Positions 54,162 through 64,000 of a stretch of DNA of 64,000 nucleotides are shown here, in pieces (positions within the stretch are counted from its first letter, which is position 1; the number at the start of each line of letters is the position of its first letter). Source of the DNA: Leifsonia shinshuensis (GTDB lineage: Bacteria; Actinomycetota; Actinomycetes; Actinomycetales; Microbacteriaceae); the NCBI RefSeq assembly GCF_014217625.1, contig NZ_CP043641.1, positions 1,674,001 to 1,738,000 of the forward strand. The letters are read 5' to 3'. A model generated the notes under the pieces. It was not told the origin of the DNA. It worked only from the letters and a program-made list of their open reading frames with translations, and ran no database searches. A program made the translations under genes and the position numbers.

Positions 54162-54386
54162 TCAGTCGACGACCGAGGGCCCGGCCTGCACGTCCCGTGC
54201 GATCCGGCTGATCTCCTCGTCGCTCGCCTCGATCCCCGCGTCCCCCAGCCGCTGGCGGAGCACGCGCTCGCTGTCCTCCAGGGGCAGCAGCTGCATGTCC
54301 GCGCGCATCTGCTCGACGATCCCGGCGATCTTCGCGTCGCGACCGGCTTCGCCGCTGCCCTCCATGATCGGTTCGTCCTGCGTCAT
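54162..54386 (-). CDS. Small conserved-looking acidic protein of unknown function
   Basis: 74 residues from ATG 54386, convergent with the preceding gene (24 bases between stops). The sequence is soluble, acidic and probably all-helical (DAKIAGIVEQMRADMQLLPL, RVLRQRLGDAGIEASDEEIS). No cysteine, membrane segment or known motif is visible. Codon use matches the neighbours, which supports a real gene. I do not recognise a family. Confidence 0.6.
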   Translation of the reverse strand: MTQDEPIMEGSGEAGRDAKIAGIVEQMRADMQLLPLEDSERVLRQRLGDAGIEASDEEISRIARDVQAGPSVVD

Positions 54387-54440
54387 AGGGCGGACGGTAC
54401 GCCGCGGGACGGCAGGGTCAACCGGGCTTCGGCACGGCGT

Positions 54441-54460
54441 TTATCTCGACGTCGAGATAA
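54441..54460. promoter_or_regulatory. Perfect 20-bp palindrome upstream of sdhC, probable operator
   Basis: TTATCTCGACGTCGAGATAA is its own reverse complement over all 20 bases. It lies in the divergent gap between the small protein gene and sdhC, centred about 50 bases upstream of the sdh -10 box. AT-rich ends in a GC-rich genome suggest a protein-binding site. Confidence 0.65.
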
Positions 54461-54499
54461 CCAAGGGCACCCTAAGCAGCGCGGAACCGCCCCGCGGCA

Positions 54500-54505
54500 T
54501 AGACT
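54500..54505 (+). promoter_or_regulatory. -10 box of the sdhCDAB operon
   Basis: TAGACT lies 54 bases before the GTG start of sdhC and 40 bases after the palindrome. The leader ends with GGGAGGG as ribosome-binding site. Confidence 0.5.
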
Positions 54506-54559
54506 TGCCACGCGCTTCGTGCGCCTTCTTTCAGCGATCGCAACCAGGGAGGGTTGTTC

Positions 54560-54976
54560 GTGCCAGAGCAAGCGGCAGGGACCCTGCAACCGACGAAATC
54601 GAGGCCGGGCGGCACGCTGTACCGCGGCCGTGAGGGCATGTGGTCGTGGGTGCTTCACCGCATCACCGGCGTCGCCATCTTCTTCTTCCTTCTCGTCCAC
54701 ATCCTCGACACCTCGCTCATCCGGGTCAGCCCGGAGGCCTACAACGCGGTGATCGGCACCTACAAGAACCCGATCATGGGATTCGGGGAGATGGCGCTCG
54801 TCGCGGCGATCATCTTCCACGCCTTCAACGGCATCCGGATCATCCTGATCGACTTCTGGAGCAAGGGCGTCAAGTACCAGAAGGTCATGTTCTGGATCGT
54901 CATCGTCCTCTGGGTGATCCTGATGGCCGGCTTCGTCCCGACCCAGCTCATCCACATCTTCTCGGAGGTGAACTGA
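54560..54976 (+). CDS. sdhC: Succinate dehydrogenase cytochrome b subunit SdhC
   Basis: 138 residues from GTG 54560, chosen because GGGAGGG ends 7 bases upstream; a TTG at 54554 is closer. Three membrane helices. WSWVLHRITGVAIFFFLLVHILD carries the two histidines expected near the haem. It anchors SdhAB in the membrane and passes electrons to menaquinone together with SdhD. First gene of sdhCDAB; sdhD follows after one base. Confidence 0.92.
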   Translation: MPEQAAGTLQPTKSRPGGTLYRGREGMWSWVLHRITGVAIFFFLLVHILDTSLIRVSPEAYNAVIGTYKNPIMGFGEMALVAAIIFHAFNGIRIILIDFWSKGVKYQKVMFWIVIVLWVILMAGFVPTQLIHIFSEVN

Positions 54977-54977
54977 C

Positions 54978-55421
54978 GTGACGACCATCGAGGCTCCGCG
55001 CACGCCGGCCCGACCGGCACGCAAGGGCGTCAACTGGGAGAAGTGGGGCTGGATCTACATGCGGCTCTCCGGCATCCTGCTGGTGATCCTCATCTTCGGC
55101 CACCTGCTGATCAACCTCGTCCTCGGCGACGGCGTCAAGCAGATCGACTTCGCCTTCGTCGCCGGCAAGTACGCCACGCCGTTCTGGCAGGTCTGGGACC
55201 TCCTGATGCTGTGGCTCGCGCTCATCCACGGCGGCAACGGCATGCGCACCCTGATCAACGACTACGCGCACAACGTGATGGTCAACCGCATCCTCAAGTG
55301 GGCGGTCCTCGCAGCGGTCGTCGTGCTGATCGTGCTCGGCACGCTCGTGATCTTCACGTTCGACCCGTGCCCGGCGGGAGCCCACGCGGCCGACCTGCCT
55401 TCGTTCTGCCCGGCCAAGTGA
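54978..55421 (+). CDS. sdhD: Succinate dehydrogenase membrane anchor SdhD
   Basis: 147 residues from GTG 54978, with GGAGG inside the sdhC 3' end. Three helices: MRLSGILLVILIFGHLLINL, WDLLMLWLALIHGGNGM and LKWAVLAAVVVLIVLGTLVI. The histidines in the first two are candidates for haem or quinone contact. A short C-terminal tail with two cysteines follows. Partner of SdhC. Confidence 0.92.
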   Translation: MTTIEAPRTPARPARKGVNWEKWGWIYMRLSGILLVILIFGHLLINLVLGDGVKQIDFAFVAGKYATPFWQVWDLLMLWLALIHGGNGMRTLINDYAHNVMVNRILKWAVLAAVVVLIVLGTLVIFTFDPCPAGAHAADLPSFCPAK

Positions 55422-55444
55422 CTGATTGACGGAAAACAACAGCT

Positions 55445-57247
55445 GTGACAACTGAAACCACCGAATCGACCGTCATCGACGGCGTCCACTACCACGAGTT
55501 CGACATCGTCATCGTCGGCGCAGGCGGCGCGGGCATGCGTGCCGCGATCGAGGCCGGCCCGCACGCCAAGACCGCGGTGATCTCGAAGCTCTACCCCACC
55601 CGCTCCCACACCGGCGCGGCGCAGGGCGGCATGGCCGCGGCGCTCGCCAACGTGGAGGAGGACAGCTGGGAGTGGCACACCTTCGACACCGTCAAGGGCG
55701 GCGACTACCTCGTCGACCAGGACGCCGCAGAGATCCTCGCCAAGGAGGCCATCGACGCGGTCATCGACCTCGAGAACATGGGCCTGCCGTTCAACCGCAC
55801 GCCCGAGGGCAAGATCGACCAGCGGCGCTTCGGCGGCCACACCCGCGACCACGGCAAGGCGCCGGTCCGCCGGGCCTGCTACGCGGCCGACCGCACCGGC
55901 CACATGATCCTGCAGACGCTGTTCCAGAACTGCGTCAAGCTCGGCATCAACTTCTTCAACGAGTTCTACGTCCTCGACGTGATCATGAACGAGGTGGACG
56001 GCGTCGACCAGCCCGCGGGCGTCGTCGCGTACGAGCTGGCCACCGGCGAGCTGCACGTCTTCCACTCGAAGGCGATCGTCTTCGCGACCGGCGGCTTCGG
56101 CAAGATCTACAAGACGACCTCCAACGCCCACACCCTCACCGGTGACGGCGTCGGCATCATCTGGCGCAAGAAGCTCCCGCTGGAGGACATGGAGTTCTTC
56201 CAGTTCCACCCGACCGGCCTGGCCGGGCTCGGCATCCTCCTCACCGAGGGCGCCCGCGGTGAGGGCGCGATCCTCCGCAACGCCTCGGGCGAGCGGTTCA
56301 TGGAGCGCTACGCCCCGACCATCAAGGACCTCGCGCCGCGCGACATCGTCGCCCGCTGCATGGTCCAGGAGGTCGCGGAGGGCCGCGGCGCCGGCCCGCA
56401 CAAGGACTACGTCCTCCTCGACTGCACCCACCTGGGCGCGGAGGTCCTGGAGACCAAGCTCCCCGACATCACCGAGTTCGCCCGCACGTACCTGGGCGTC
56501 GACCCGGTCGTGGAGCCGGTGCCGGTCATGCCGACCGCGCACTACGCGATGGGCGGCATCCCGACCAACAACAACGCCGAGGTGCTGCGCGACAACACCA
56601 CCGTCGTCCCCGGCCTCTACGCCGCCGGCGAGTGCGCGTGCGTGTCCGTGCACGGCTCCAACCGTCTCGGCACCAACTCGCTGCTGGACATCAACGTCTT
56701 CGGCAAGCGCGCCGGCAACAACGCGGTCGAGTACGTCAAGACCGCGACGGCCGTCCCGCTGCCGGCGGACCCGGCCAAGAACGTCCGCGAGATGATCGAC
56801 GGGCTGCGCAACTCCACCGGGACCGAGCGCATCGCCGCGATCCGCAAGGAGCTGCAGGACGAGATGGACCGGAACGCCCAGGTGTTCCGCACCGACGAGT
56901 CGCTCGAGAACGTCACCGGCACCATCCACCGGCTGCGCGAGCGCTACAAGAACATCGTGGTGCAGGACAAGGGCAAGCGCTTCAACACCGACCTCCTGGA
57001 GGCCGTCGAGCTGGGCTTCCTGCTCGACCTCGCCGAGGTGGTCGTGTTCTCGGCCCGCAACCGCAAGGAGTCCCGCGGCGGCCACATGCGCGACGACTTC
57101 CCGAAGCGCGACGACGAGAACTACATGCAGCACACGATGGCCTACCTCACCGGCGACCCGCACTCCGCCGACGCGGCAGACCACATCACGCTCGATTGGA
57201 AGCCGGTCGTCGTGACCCGCTACCAGCCGATGGAGAGGAAGTACTGA
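55445..57247 (+). CDS. sdhA: Succinate dehydrogenase flavoprotein subunit SdhA
   Basis: 600 residues from GTG 55445. It oxidises succinate to fumarate. The FAD site begins with [19 protein letters not shown], and [11 protein letters not shown] holds His55, the covalent flavin attachment. [45 protein letters not shown] and the HYAMGGIPT segment line the active site. The C-terminal domain includes [20 protein letters not shown]. Length and order are normal. Its stop overlaps the sdhB start. Confidence 0.97.
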   Translation: MTTETTESTVIDGVHYHEFDIVIVGAGGAGMRAAIEAGPHAKTAVISKLYPTRSHTGAAQGGMAAALANVEEDSWEWHTFDTVKGGDYLVDQDAAEILAKEAIDAVIDLENMGLPFNRTPEGKIDQRRFGGHTRDHGKAPVRRACYAADRTGHMILQTLFQNCVKLGINFFNEFYVLDVIMNEVDGVDQPAGVVAYELATGELHVFHSKAIVFATGGFGKIYKTTSNAHTLTGDGVGIIWRKKLPLEDMEFFQFHPTGLAGLGILLTEGARGEGAILRNASGERFMERYAPTIKDLAPRDIVARCMVQEVAEGRGAGPHKDYVLLDCTHLGAEVLETKLPDITEFARTYLGVDPVVEPVPVMPTAHYAMGGIPTNNNAEVLRDNTTVVPGLYAAGECACVSVHGSNRLGTNSLLDINVFGKRAGNNAVEYVKTATAVPLPADPAKNVREMIDGLRNSTGTERIAAIRKELQDEMDRNAQVFRTDESLENVTGTIHRLRERYKNIVVQDKGKRFNTDLLEAVELGFLLDLAEVVVFSARNRKESRGGHMRDDFPKRDDENYMQHTMAYLTGDPHSADAADHITLDWKPVVVTRYQPMERKY

Positions 57248-58008
57248 TGTCCAGCGCCGTGCTCGAGACTCCCCCGGCCCCGGAGGCCCCGGTCCAGTCC
57301 TTCACCGTCACGCTCATCATCCGCCGGTTCGACCCGGACGTGGACACCGAGCCGCGCTGGCAGGACTTCGACGTCGAGATGTTCCCGACCGACCGCATCC
57401 TGGACGCGTTGCACAAGATCAAGTGGGAGCAGGACGGCTCGCTGACCTTCCGCCGCTCGTGCGCCCACGGCATCTGCGGCTCGGACGCGATGCGCATCAA
57501 CGGCCGCAACCGCCTCGCCTGCAAGACGCTGATCAAGGACCTGGACATCTCCAAGCCGATCTATGTCGAGGCGATCAAGGGCCTGCCGCTGGAGAAGGAC
57601 CTCATCGTCGACATGGAGCCGTTCTTCGCCAGCTACCGCGAGGTGCAGCCCTTCCTGGTCGCGAACAGCACGCCGCCGAAGGACAAGGAGCGCATCCAGT
57701 CGGTCGCGGACCGCGCGCGCTTCGACGACACCACCAAGTGCATCCTGTGCGCCGCGTGCACGTCGTCCTGCCCGGTGTTCTGGACCGACGGCCAGTACTT
57801 CGGCCCGGCGGCGATCGTCAACGCGCACCGCTTCATCTTCGACTCGCGCGACGACAACGCGCAGGTGCGCCTCGACATCCTCAACGACAAGGAGGGCGTC
57901 TGGCGCTGCCGCACGACCTTCAACTGCACCGACGCGTGCCCGCGCGGCATCCAGGTGACGCAGGCCATCGCGGAGGTCAAGCAGGCGATCATGCGCGGCA
58001 AGGCGTGA
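57247..58008 (+). CDS. sdhB: Succinate dehydrogenase iron-sulfur subunit SdhB
   Basis: 253 residues from ATG 57247. The [2Fe-2S] ligands are in SCAHGICGSDAMRI and the later RLAC; Asp replaces the third Cys, as in the E. coli enzyme. CILCAACTSSCP binds the [4Fe-4S] cluster and CRTTFNCTDACPRGI the [3Fe-4S] cluster. It transfers electrons from SdhA to the quinone site. A perfect 17-bp hairpin follows 28 bases after the stop. Confidence 0.97.
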   Translation: MSSAVLETPPAPEAPVQSFTVTLIIRRFDPDVDTEPRWQDFDVEMFPTDRILDALHKIKWEQDGSLTFRRSCAHGICGSDAMRINGRNRLACKTLIKDLDISKPIYVEAIKGLPLEKDLIVDMEPFFASYREVQPFLVANSTPPKDKERIQSVADRARFDDTTKCILCAACTSSCPVFWTDGQYFGPAAIVNAHRFIFDSRDDNAQVRLDILNDKEGVWRCRTTFNCTDACPRGIQVTQAIAEVKQAIMRGKA

Positions 58009-58035
58009 GTCTCACGGCCTGAGCCCCGCCCCAAT

Positions 58036-58073
58036 GACGAAGGCGCCCCCGGGAGACCGGGGGCGCCTTCGTC
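58036..58073. terminator. Perfect 17-bp hairpin between sdhB and the convergent Tat protein gene
   Basis: Arms 58036-58052 and 58057-58073 are exact reverse complements with a GAGA tetraloop, very GC-rich. It lies between the sdhB stop and the convergent stop at 58084, so it can terminate both strands. Confidence 0.8.
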
Positions 58074-58083
58074 GTGCCGTCTG

Positions 58084-58884
58084 CTAGTTCGGCAGCTTCG
58101 CATTGATCGTGTACGTGTGCGCGACATCCCAGTTCGGGCCATCGTCGGGATTCCTGTACCCGACCATGAATTCACCGATTCGCGCGGGCGAGGACTTCGT
58201 GTACTGCACGGTCACCGCGAATGTGCGAGTGTCCGGGTACACCACCGGCTGACCGAAGTCCCAGCCCTCGATACCGGAAAACATCGCGACCATGCCGGGC
58301 TCCGTCATGTCGGCGGGGAACGGCATCCCCGGCGGCAGCTCGATCGTTCCCGTGAGGAGGATCGGCTCATTCGGGACGTCGGTGTCGAAGTACGGCTGAT
58401 CGAAGACGAGCCTCGGCCGGCCCGTGGGGGCGACATCGCCGGCGACCGTCAGCCTGGTCTCGCCGGGCGTGTATTCCGGGTAGTTCAGGCTGCTCACCCG
58501 CAGGATGTCCTCCATTCCAGGCGCGCTGGCGCCCTTGAGGGCTATCTCGAAGCGATTACCTTCGGAGACGACGGGGACCGGGATGACAGCCCCGAAGCCG
58601 CCGGCGCCGCCGATCTTGAAGTCGAAGCCGAGACGGATGTCGGCGGGGACCGGCACGCCGTTCGTCGCGACGATCGTTCCGGAGACGATCCGGTTCCCGC
58701 CGGGGGTGAACTCGTACGAGGACTCGTTGAACTCGATGTAGCCGGCCGGATCCGTGCCATCGGAGGTCGCGTGGGCGGGCGAAGCAGCCGCGAGCGCGAT
58801 CGCCGGGGCGGCCCAGGCCGCCGTCTTGGCGACGGTGCGTCGGGAGACGAGGCGTGGGGCCTCGGAGTCGGGTGTGTCATTCAC
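58084..58884 (-). CDS. Tat-exported surface protein of unknown function (paralogue of 59031-60395)
   Basis: 266 residues from GTG 58884, with GAAAGG 9 bases upstream. The signal VSRRTVAKTAAWAAPAIA ends near SPAHA and carries the twin arginine of Tat substrates. It is almost identical to that of the neighbouring paralogue. The mature part resembles two beta-sandwich modules, each opening with a phrase like YIEFNESSYEFTPGGNRIVS and FDQPYFDTDVPNEPILLTG. No anchor motif is seen. TAACAT about 50 bases upstream could be a -10 box. A role at the cell surface is inferred. Confidence 0.72.
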   Translation of the reverse strand: MNDTPDSEAPRLVSRRTVAKTAAWAAPAIALAAASPAHATSDGTDPAGYIEFNESSYEFTPGGNRIVSGTIVATNGVPVPADIRLGFDFKIGGAGGFGAVIPVPVVSEGNRFEIALKGASAPGMEDILRVSSLNYPEYTPGETRLTVAGDVAPTGRPRLVFDQPYFDTDVPNEPILLTGTIELPPGMPFPADMTEPGMVAMFSGIEGWDFGQPVVYPDTRTFAVTVQYTKSSPARIGEFMVGYRNPDDGPNWDVAHTYTINAKLPN

Positions 58885-59030
58885 GAGAGAAAGCCTTTCT
58901 TCGGCGGTGCTGAAATTTCTCACGCCAATGTTACCCGCTAAGCTGTTCGATTGCACATCGAGGGGCCCCGACCCCGGAATCGCCCCACAGAGGCGGGCGG
59001 CACCGCTGCGCCCGCCCCTGTGGCGTCGAC

Positions 59031-60395
<1,365 letters not shown>

Positions 60396-60570
60396 CTTTC
60401 AGGCCGCTGTAAAATGTACAACACGCAACGTAGCACCTATCAGACGCGATTCGCCACTTACAACTTCACCCGATTCCACTCACCCGGCTCTCCGCGGAAC
60501 CCCGGCGCGGCCGCGCTGCCACTCCGGGCCGCGGCGACGGTGGGCCACCGCGCACCCCCGGCCGAGTCGA

Positions 60571-60576
60571 TATCCT
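60571..60576 (+). promoter_or_regulatory. -10 box of the yihY-like gene
   Basis: TATCCT is followed after exactly 6 bases by the GTG at 60583, predicting a leaderless mRNA. Confidence 0.6.
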
Positions 60577-60582
60577 TGCCGC

Positions 60583-61827
60583 GTGGCCAGGAAGTCGCGA
60601 CACGGGGAGGGCACGGTGACGGCGCAGCCCGATCCGGCGCTTCAGCGCGCCGAGGGCACGGTCGAGCCGGAGGAGACGCTGAAGGAGCGCATCCTCGACG
60701 CCGCGGAACCACTGAAGGAGCGGCTCGAGAAACCCGTCGCGCGGGTCTCCCGGTGGGCGAAGTGGGTCCAATCGCTGCGGCCGTACCGCGTCTACATCAA
60801 CTTCTCGCACTCCGACGGCAACCTCCGGGCGGCCGGGATGGGGTTCCAGTCGCTGTTCGCCGTGTTCGCCGCCGTCTGGCTGGGTTTCTCCGCCGCCGGC
60901 GTCTGGCTCAGCGGCAACCAGGACATCTTCGACTCGATCGTCGACATCATCAACCGGGCGATCCCCGGGCTCATCTCGACGGACACGACGACCGGCGTCA
61001 TCAACGCCGAGCAGCTGGAGTCCGCCACGGCGTTCGGGTGGTCGGGCATCGTCGCGGCGGTCAGCCTCCTGTGGACGGCGATCGGCTGGCTGTACTACAC
61101 GCGCCAGGCGGTGCGCGCGGTGTTCGGGCTGAGCAGGGACACCACGAACTACGTGCTGCAGAAGATCCGCGACCTGTTCCTCGCGCTCGGGTTCGGGCTG
61201 GTGCTGGTGTTCTCCGCTCTCATCTCCATCATCAGCACGCAGGCGCTGGCGTTCTTCCTCCAGCTCGTCGGGCTCAGCTCCGACACCTTCTGGACCGACG
61301 CGATCACGCGGTTCTCCGGCCTGCTCATCTCGGTGATCCTCAACATCTTCACGCTCGGCGCGATGTTCCGCGTGATGGCGCGGGTCGCCATCCCGTGGCG
61401 CAACCTGTTCTTCGGCGTGCTGCTCGGCGCGTGCGTGCTCGCCGGGCTGAGCGCGCTCGGCGGCCTGCTGCTGACCGGGGCGACCAAGAACCCGCTGCTG
61501 GCGACCTTCGCGGTCTTCGTCGGTCTGCTGATCTGGTTCAACCTGGTCTCCCGCGTCATCCTGCTGTCGGCCTCCTGGATCGCGGTCGGGATGTTCGACA
61601 GCGGGCTCTCGCCGCGGATGATCTCGCCGGAGCAGGCTGCCGCCGAGCGGGCCGCCGCCGAGTACGAGGCGCGGGTGCTGGTGGCGAAGGCCGAGCTCCA
61701 GACCGCGCGGGACGAACTGGCGCACGCCCGCTTCCTCGCCCGGCTGGGCGCCCAGCGCCGGGTCGAGAAAGCCGAGCACCGGCTCAACGACCTGCTCGAC
61801 GAGAGCAGCGTCGGCGCGCGCCGCTAG
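60583..61827 (+). CDS. YihY/BrkB family membrane protein
   Basis: 414 residues from GTG 60583. A charged N-terminus of about 80 residues leads to six membrane helices (about 85-350), with the family segments DGNLRAAGMGFQSLFAV, LWTAIGWLYYTRQAVRAVFG and LLIWFNLVSRVILLSASW. A helical Ala/Glu/Arg-rich C-terminus follows. The family was once called ribonuclease BN, which is not supported; function is unknown. M. tuberculosis also has a YihY gene beside trpS (Rv3335c-Rv3336c, from memory). Its stop overlaps the next promoter. Confidence 0.9.
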   Translation: MARKSRHGEGTVTAQPDPALQRAEGTVEPEETLKERILDAAEPLKERLEKPVARVSRWAKWVQSLRPYRVYINFSHSDGNLRAAGMGFQSLFAVFAAVWLGFSAAGVWLSGNQDIFDSIVDIINRAIPGLISTDTTTGVINAEQLESATAFGWSGIVAAVSLLWTAIGWLYYTRQAVRAVFGLSRDTTNYVLQKIRDLFLALGFGLVLVFSALISIISTQALAFFLQLVGLSSDTFWTDAITRFSGLLISVILNIFTLGAMFRVMARVAIPWRNLFFGVLLGACVLAGLSALGGLLLTGATKNPLLATFAVFVGLLIWFNLVSRVILLSASWIAVGMFDSGLSPRMISPEQAAAERAAAEYEARVLVAKAELQTARDELAHARFLARLGAQRRVEKAEHRLNDLLDESSVGARR

Positions 61828-61830
61828 GCT
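61825..61830 (+). promoter_or_regulatory. -10 box of xthA
   Basis: TAGGCT overlaps the preceding stop codon and lies exactly 6 bases before the xthA ATG. GGAGG is also present directly before the ATG, so the gene can be read both from its own leaderless mRNA and by coupling. Confidence 0.5.
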
Positions 61831-61836
61831 GGAGGC

Positions 61837-62676
61837 ATGCCCTCGAAACCCCTGCGCATCGCGACGGTCAACGTCAACGGCATTCGGGCCGCCTACCGCA
61901 AGGGTATGGGCGCCTGGCTCGACAGCAGGGACGTCGACATCCTCGCACTGCAGGAGGTGCGCGCCTCCACGGAGGACCTGCAGGGCCTCCTCGGCGACGA
62001 GTGGGACATCGTGCACGACCCCGCGACGGCGAAGGGCCGCGCGGGCGTCGCGATCGCCAGCCGGCACCCCCGCGCGGAGATCCACCGCGTCGAGCTCGGC
62101 GCTCCCGACTTCGACAGCGCCGGCCGCTGGCTGGAGGCCGACTACGAGGTCGACGGCCACGTCGTCACCGTCGTCAGCGCCTATGTGCACTCCGGCGAGG
62201 CGGGCACAGAGAAGCAGGACGCCAAGTACGCGTTCCTCGACGCGATGGAGGCCCGCCTCCCGCAGCTGGTGAAGCACAGCGAGTACGCGGTCGTCATGGG
62301 CGACCTCAACGTCGGCCACCGCAAGCTCGACATCCGCAACTGGAAGGGCAACGTCAAGAAGGCGGGCTTCCTCCCCGAGGAGCGGGCGTACTTCGACCGC
62401 TTCCTCGGCGCGGAGGACGACGCCCGCTACAACGACGGCGCCGGCCTCGGCTGGGTCGACGTCGGCCGCAAGGCCGCGGGCGAGGTCGACGGCCCGTACA
62501 CCTGGTGGTCGTGGCGCGGGCAGGCCTTCGACAACGACACCGGCTGGCGGATCGACTACCAGCTCGCCTCCCCGGCGCTGGCGGCGAAGGTGAAGAACTA
62601 CGCGGTGGACCGTGCGGCCGCCTACGACGAGCGATGGTCGGACCACACTCCCGTGGTCGTCGACTACGCCCTCTAG
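61837..62676 (+). CDS. xthA: Exodeoxyribonuclease III (AP endonuclease)
   Basis: 279 residues of the exonuclease III / endonuclease-exonuclease-phosphatase fold. It nicks DNA at abasic sites in base excision repair. VNVNGIRAAYRKGM, ILALQEVRAS with the metal-binding Glu, YVHSGEAGT, MGDLNVGHRKLDIRN and the terminal SDHTPVVVDYAL with the catalytic Asp-His pair are present. WWSWRGQAFDNDTGWRIDY is the usual DNA-contacting stretch. Confidence 0.95.
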   Translation: MPSKPLRIATVNVNGIRAAYRKGMGAWLDSRDVDILALQEVRASTEDLQGLLGDEWDIVHDPATAKGRAGVAIASRHPRAEIHRVELGAPDFDSAGRWLEADYEVDGHVVTVVSAYVHSGEAGTEKQDAKYAFLDAMEARLPQLVKHSEYAVVMGDLNVGHRKLDIRNWKGNVKKAGFLPEERAYFDRFLGAEDDARYNDGAGLGWVDVGRKAAGEVDGPYTWWSWRGQAFDNDTGWRIDYQLASPALAAKVKNYAVDRAAAYDERWSDHTPVVVDYAL

Positions 62677-62709
62677 CATCCGCATCCTTCTCGACCCGAA
62701 AGCAGTGAC

Positions 62710-63720
62710 ATGAGCACACTCCCCCGCCTGTACTCCGGCATGCAGCCGTCGGCGGACTCCCTCCACCTCGGCAATTACATCGGCGCCCTCCTGCAGTGGA
62801 AAGAGCTGCAGAGCACCCACGACGCGTTCTTCTCCGTGGTCGACCTGCACGCCATCACCGTGGCGCAGGACCCGGCGGAGCTCCGCGAGAAGACGCGCCG
62901 CACGGCCGCGCAGTACATCGCCGCCGGAATCGACCCGTCGGCCTCCACCCTCTACGTGCAGTCGCACGTGCCCGCGCACGCGCAGCTCGCCTGGCTGCTT
63001 AACACGATCACCGGGTACGGCGAGGCCGCCCGGATGACCCAGTTCAAGGACAAGGCCGCAAAGCAGGGCGCCGACGCGACCTCGGTCGGGCTGTTCGCGT
63101 ACCCCGTCCTGATGGCCGCCGACATCCTGCTGTTCGACGCGGAGGTCGTCCCGGTCGGCGACGACCAGCGCCAGCACGTCGAGCTGACCCGCGACCTCGC
63201 GGAGCGGTTCAACAGCCGGTTCGGCGAGACGTTCGTCGTGCCGCAGGCGATGATCCTCAAGGACGGCGCGCGCATCTACGACCTCCAGAACCCGGAGTCG
63301 AAGATGTCCAAGTCCGCCGAGTCGGGCGCCGGGATCGTCTGGATGCTCGACGAGCCGGACGTGACGCGCAAGAAGATCATGCGCGCCGTCACCGACACCG
63401 ACGGGGTCGTCTCATTCGACCGCGCGGGCAAGCCGGGCATCTCCAACCTGCTCAGCATCTACTCGGCGCTCAGCGGCCGCGCGGTCGCCGACATCGAGCT
63501 GGAGTACGACGGCAAGGGCTACGGCGACTTCAAGAAGGGCCTCGTGGAGGTCGTCGTGGAGACGTTCGGCCCGGTCCGTGAGCGCGCCCTCGACCTGCTC
63601 GCCGACCCGGCCGAGCTCGATCGAATCCTCGCGGGCAACGCGGAGCGCGCGAGCGAGGTCGCCGAGCGCACGCTCGCCAAGGCCTTCAACGCGATCGGTC
63701 TGCTGCGACGGGCGCGCTGA
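62710..63720 (+). CDS. trpS: Tryptophanyl-tRNA synthetase TrpS
   Basis: 336 residues, the normal length for bacterial TrpS. It charges tRNA-Trp. [19 protein letters not shown] contains the HIGH-type motif as [25 protein letters not shown] contacts the amino acid and tRNA, and [10 protein letters not shown] is the KMSKS loop. It lies 33 bases after xthA and its stop overlaps the start of the acetyltransferase gene. Confidence 0.97.
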   Translation: MSTLPRLYSGMQPSADSLHLGNYIGALLQWKELQSTHDAFFSVVDLHAITVAQDPAELREKTRRTAAQYIAAGIDPSASTLYVQSHVPAHAQLAWLLNTITGYGEAARMTQFKDKAAKQGADATSVGLFAYPVLMAADILLFDAEVVPVGDDQRQHVELTRDLAERFNSRFGETFVVPQAMILKDGARIYDLQNPESKMSKSAESGAGIVWMLDEPDVTRKKIMRAVTDTDGVVSFDRAGKPGISNLLSIYSALSGRAVADIELEYDGKGYGDFKKGLVEVVVETFGPVRERALDLLADPAELDRILAGNAERASEVAERTLAKAFNAIGLLRRAR

Positions 63721-64000
63721 TGCCTCCGGCCCCGGTGGAGCTGGCGGGCGGCCCTGTCCTCCTGTCGGTTCCGGCGGAGGCCGACATCGACCGGATCGCG
63801 GAGTTCTGCCGCGATCCGGAGGTCGCCGCCTGGACCACGGTGCCCTCGCCCTACGACCGCGCGGACGCCGTGAAGTTCGTGACCGGGATCGTCCCGGACG
63901 GCTGGGCGAGCGGGCAGGAGCTCACGTGGGCGCTGCGCGACGCTCAGACGCGCCTGCTGCACGGGATGATCGGGCTGCACCACCTCCACGACGGCGAGGG
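63720..64000 (+). CDS. GNAT family N-acetyltransferase (RimJ/RimL type), cut by window edge
   Basis: The first 93 codons are visible from ATG 63720, which overlaps the trpS stop (TGATG). LLSVPAEADIDRIAEFCRDPEVAAWTTVPSPY, then WALRDAQTRLLHGMIGLHHL, is the usual start of RimJ/RimL-like GNAT enzymes that acetylate protein N-termini or small molecules. The acetyl-CoA-binding motif would lie beyond the right edge, so the call rests on the N-terminal half. Confidence 0.7.
   Translation, partial: MPPAPVELAGGPVLLSVPAEADIDRIAEFCRDPEVAAWTTVPSPYDRADAVKFVTGIVPDGWASGQELTWALRDAQTRLLHGMIGLHHLHDGE

Overview
The window is GC-rich, gene-dense actinobacterial chromosome. GTG and TTG starts are frequent, ATGA/GTGA stop-start overlaps are common, and many starts lie a fixed short distance after a TAnnnT -10 box, as in leaderless mRNAs. 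Gene content suggests a Microbacteriaceae member (Leifsonia-like): dTDP-rhamnose and an ABC-exported wall glycan, but no arabinogalactan or mycolate genes. That placement is an inference. Much of the order follows, from memory, the Mycobacterium tuberculosis block Rv3264c-Rv3336c (rmlD, LCP, purE-purK, gtrA, PH-domain protein, birA, accD5-accE5, maf, accA3, lpdA, deoD-pmmB, add-deoA-cdd, sdhCDAB, yihY-trpS), with extra genes inserted.

Region 1 (1-21.2 kb) is an envelope polysaccharide locus. It holds a GH25 muramidase cut by the left edge, a DUF2142 membrane protein, an 810-residue secreted protein with five C-terminal repeats, a fused GT2-GT4 glycosyltransferase, further glycosyltransferases, a Wzm/Wzt-type export pair, a membrane-anchored methyltransferase, rmlA-rmlC back to back with rmlB-rmlD, an acyltransferase, and an LCP protein that probably attaches the glycan to peptidoglycan.

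Region 2 (21.2-34 kb) holds purine synthesis (purE, purK), GtrA, a PH-domain protein, biotin protein ligase and acyl-CoA carboxylase (beta plus epsilon; the biotinylated alpha subunit is 6 kb away, with maf). Between them sit a two-component system with a degenerate kinase-like partner and a TrmA-like RNA methyltransferase. The only gene-free stretch over 300 bases, 26783-27212, carries stacked hairpins and a possible small RNA.

Region 3 (34-50.4 kb) holds an AbiEi/DUF559-type protein flanked by a short repeat, a Na+/H+ antiporter, an LpdA-like flavoprotein, and a nucleoside uptake and salvage set: purine nucleoside phosphorylase, phosphosugar mutase, adenosine deaminase, thymidine phosphorylase, cytidine deaminase, and a BMP-type ABC importer. 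PTS EIIA and EIIB genes lie inside this set without an EIIC.

Region 4 (50.5-64 kb) holds CorA, an MgtA-like mannosyltransferase facing a GDP-mannose pyrophosphorylase, the sdhCDAB operon behind a perfect 20-bp palindrome, two Tat-exported paralogous surface proteins, YihY, exonuclease III, TrpS and an acetyltransferase cut by the right edge. One of the surface proteins has a 31-bp poly-G tract just inside its 5' end.

The strongest unexplained signals are: (i) the poly-G tract, a probable phase-variation switch that leaves the ribosome-binding-site-supported start out of frame as sequenced; (ii) a family of ATTCGTSACGAAT palindromes paired exactly 40 bp apart in two convergent intergenic regions; (iii) a shared TGCTC-N4-GAGCA dyad before both the nucleoside-binding protein and its transporter; and (iv) a possible ~100-nt RNA with two hairpins sharing the same loop sequence.
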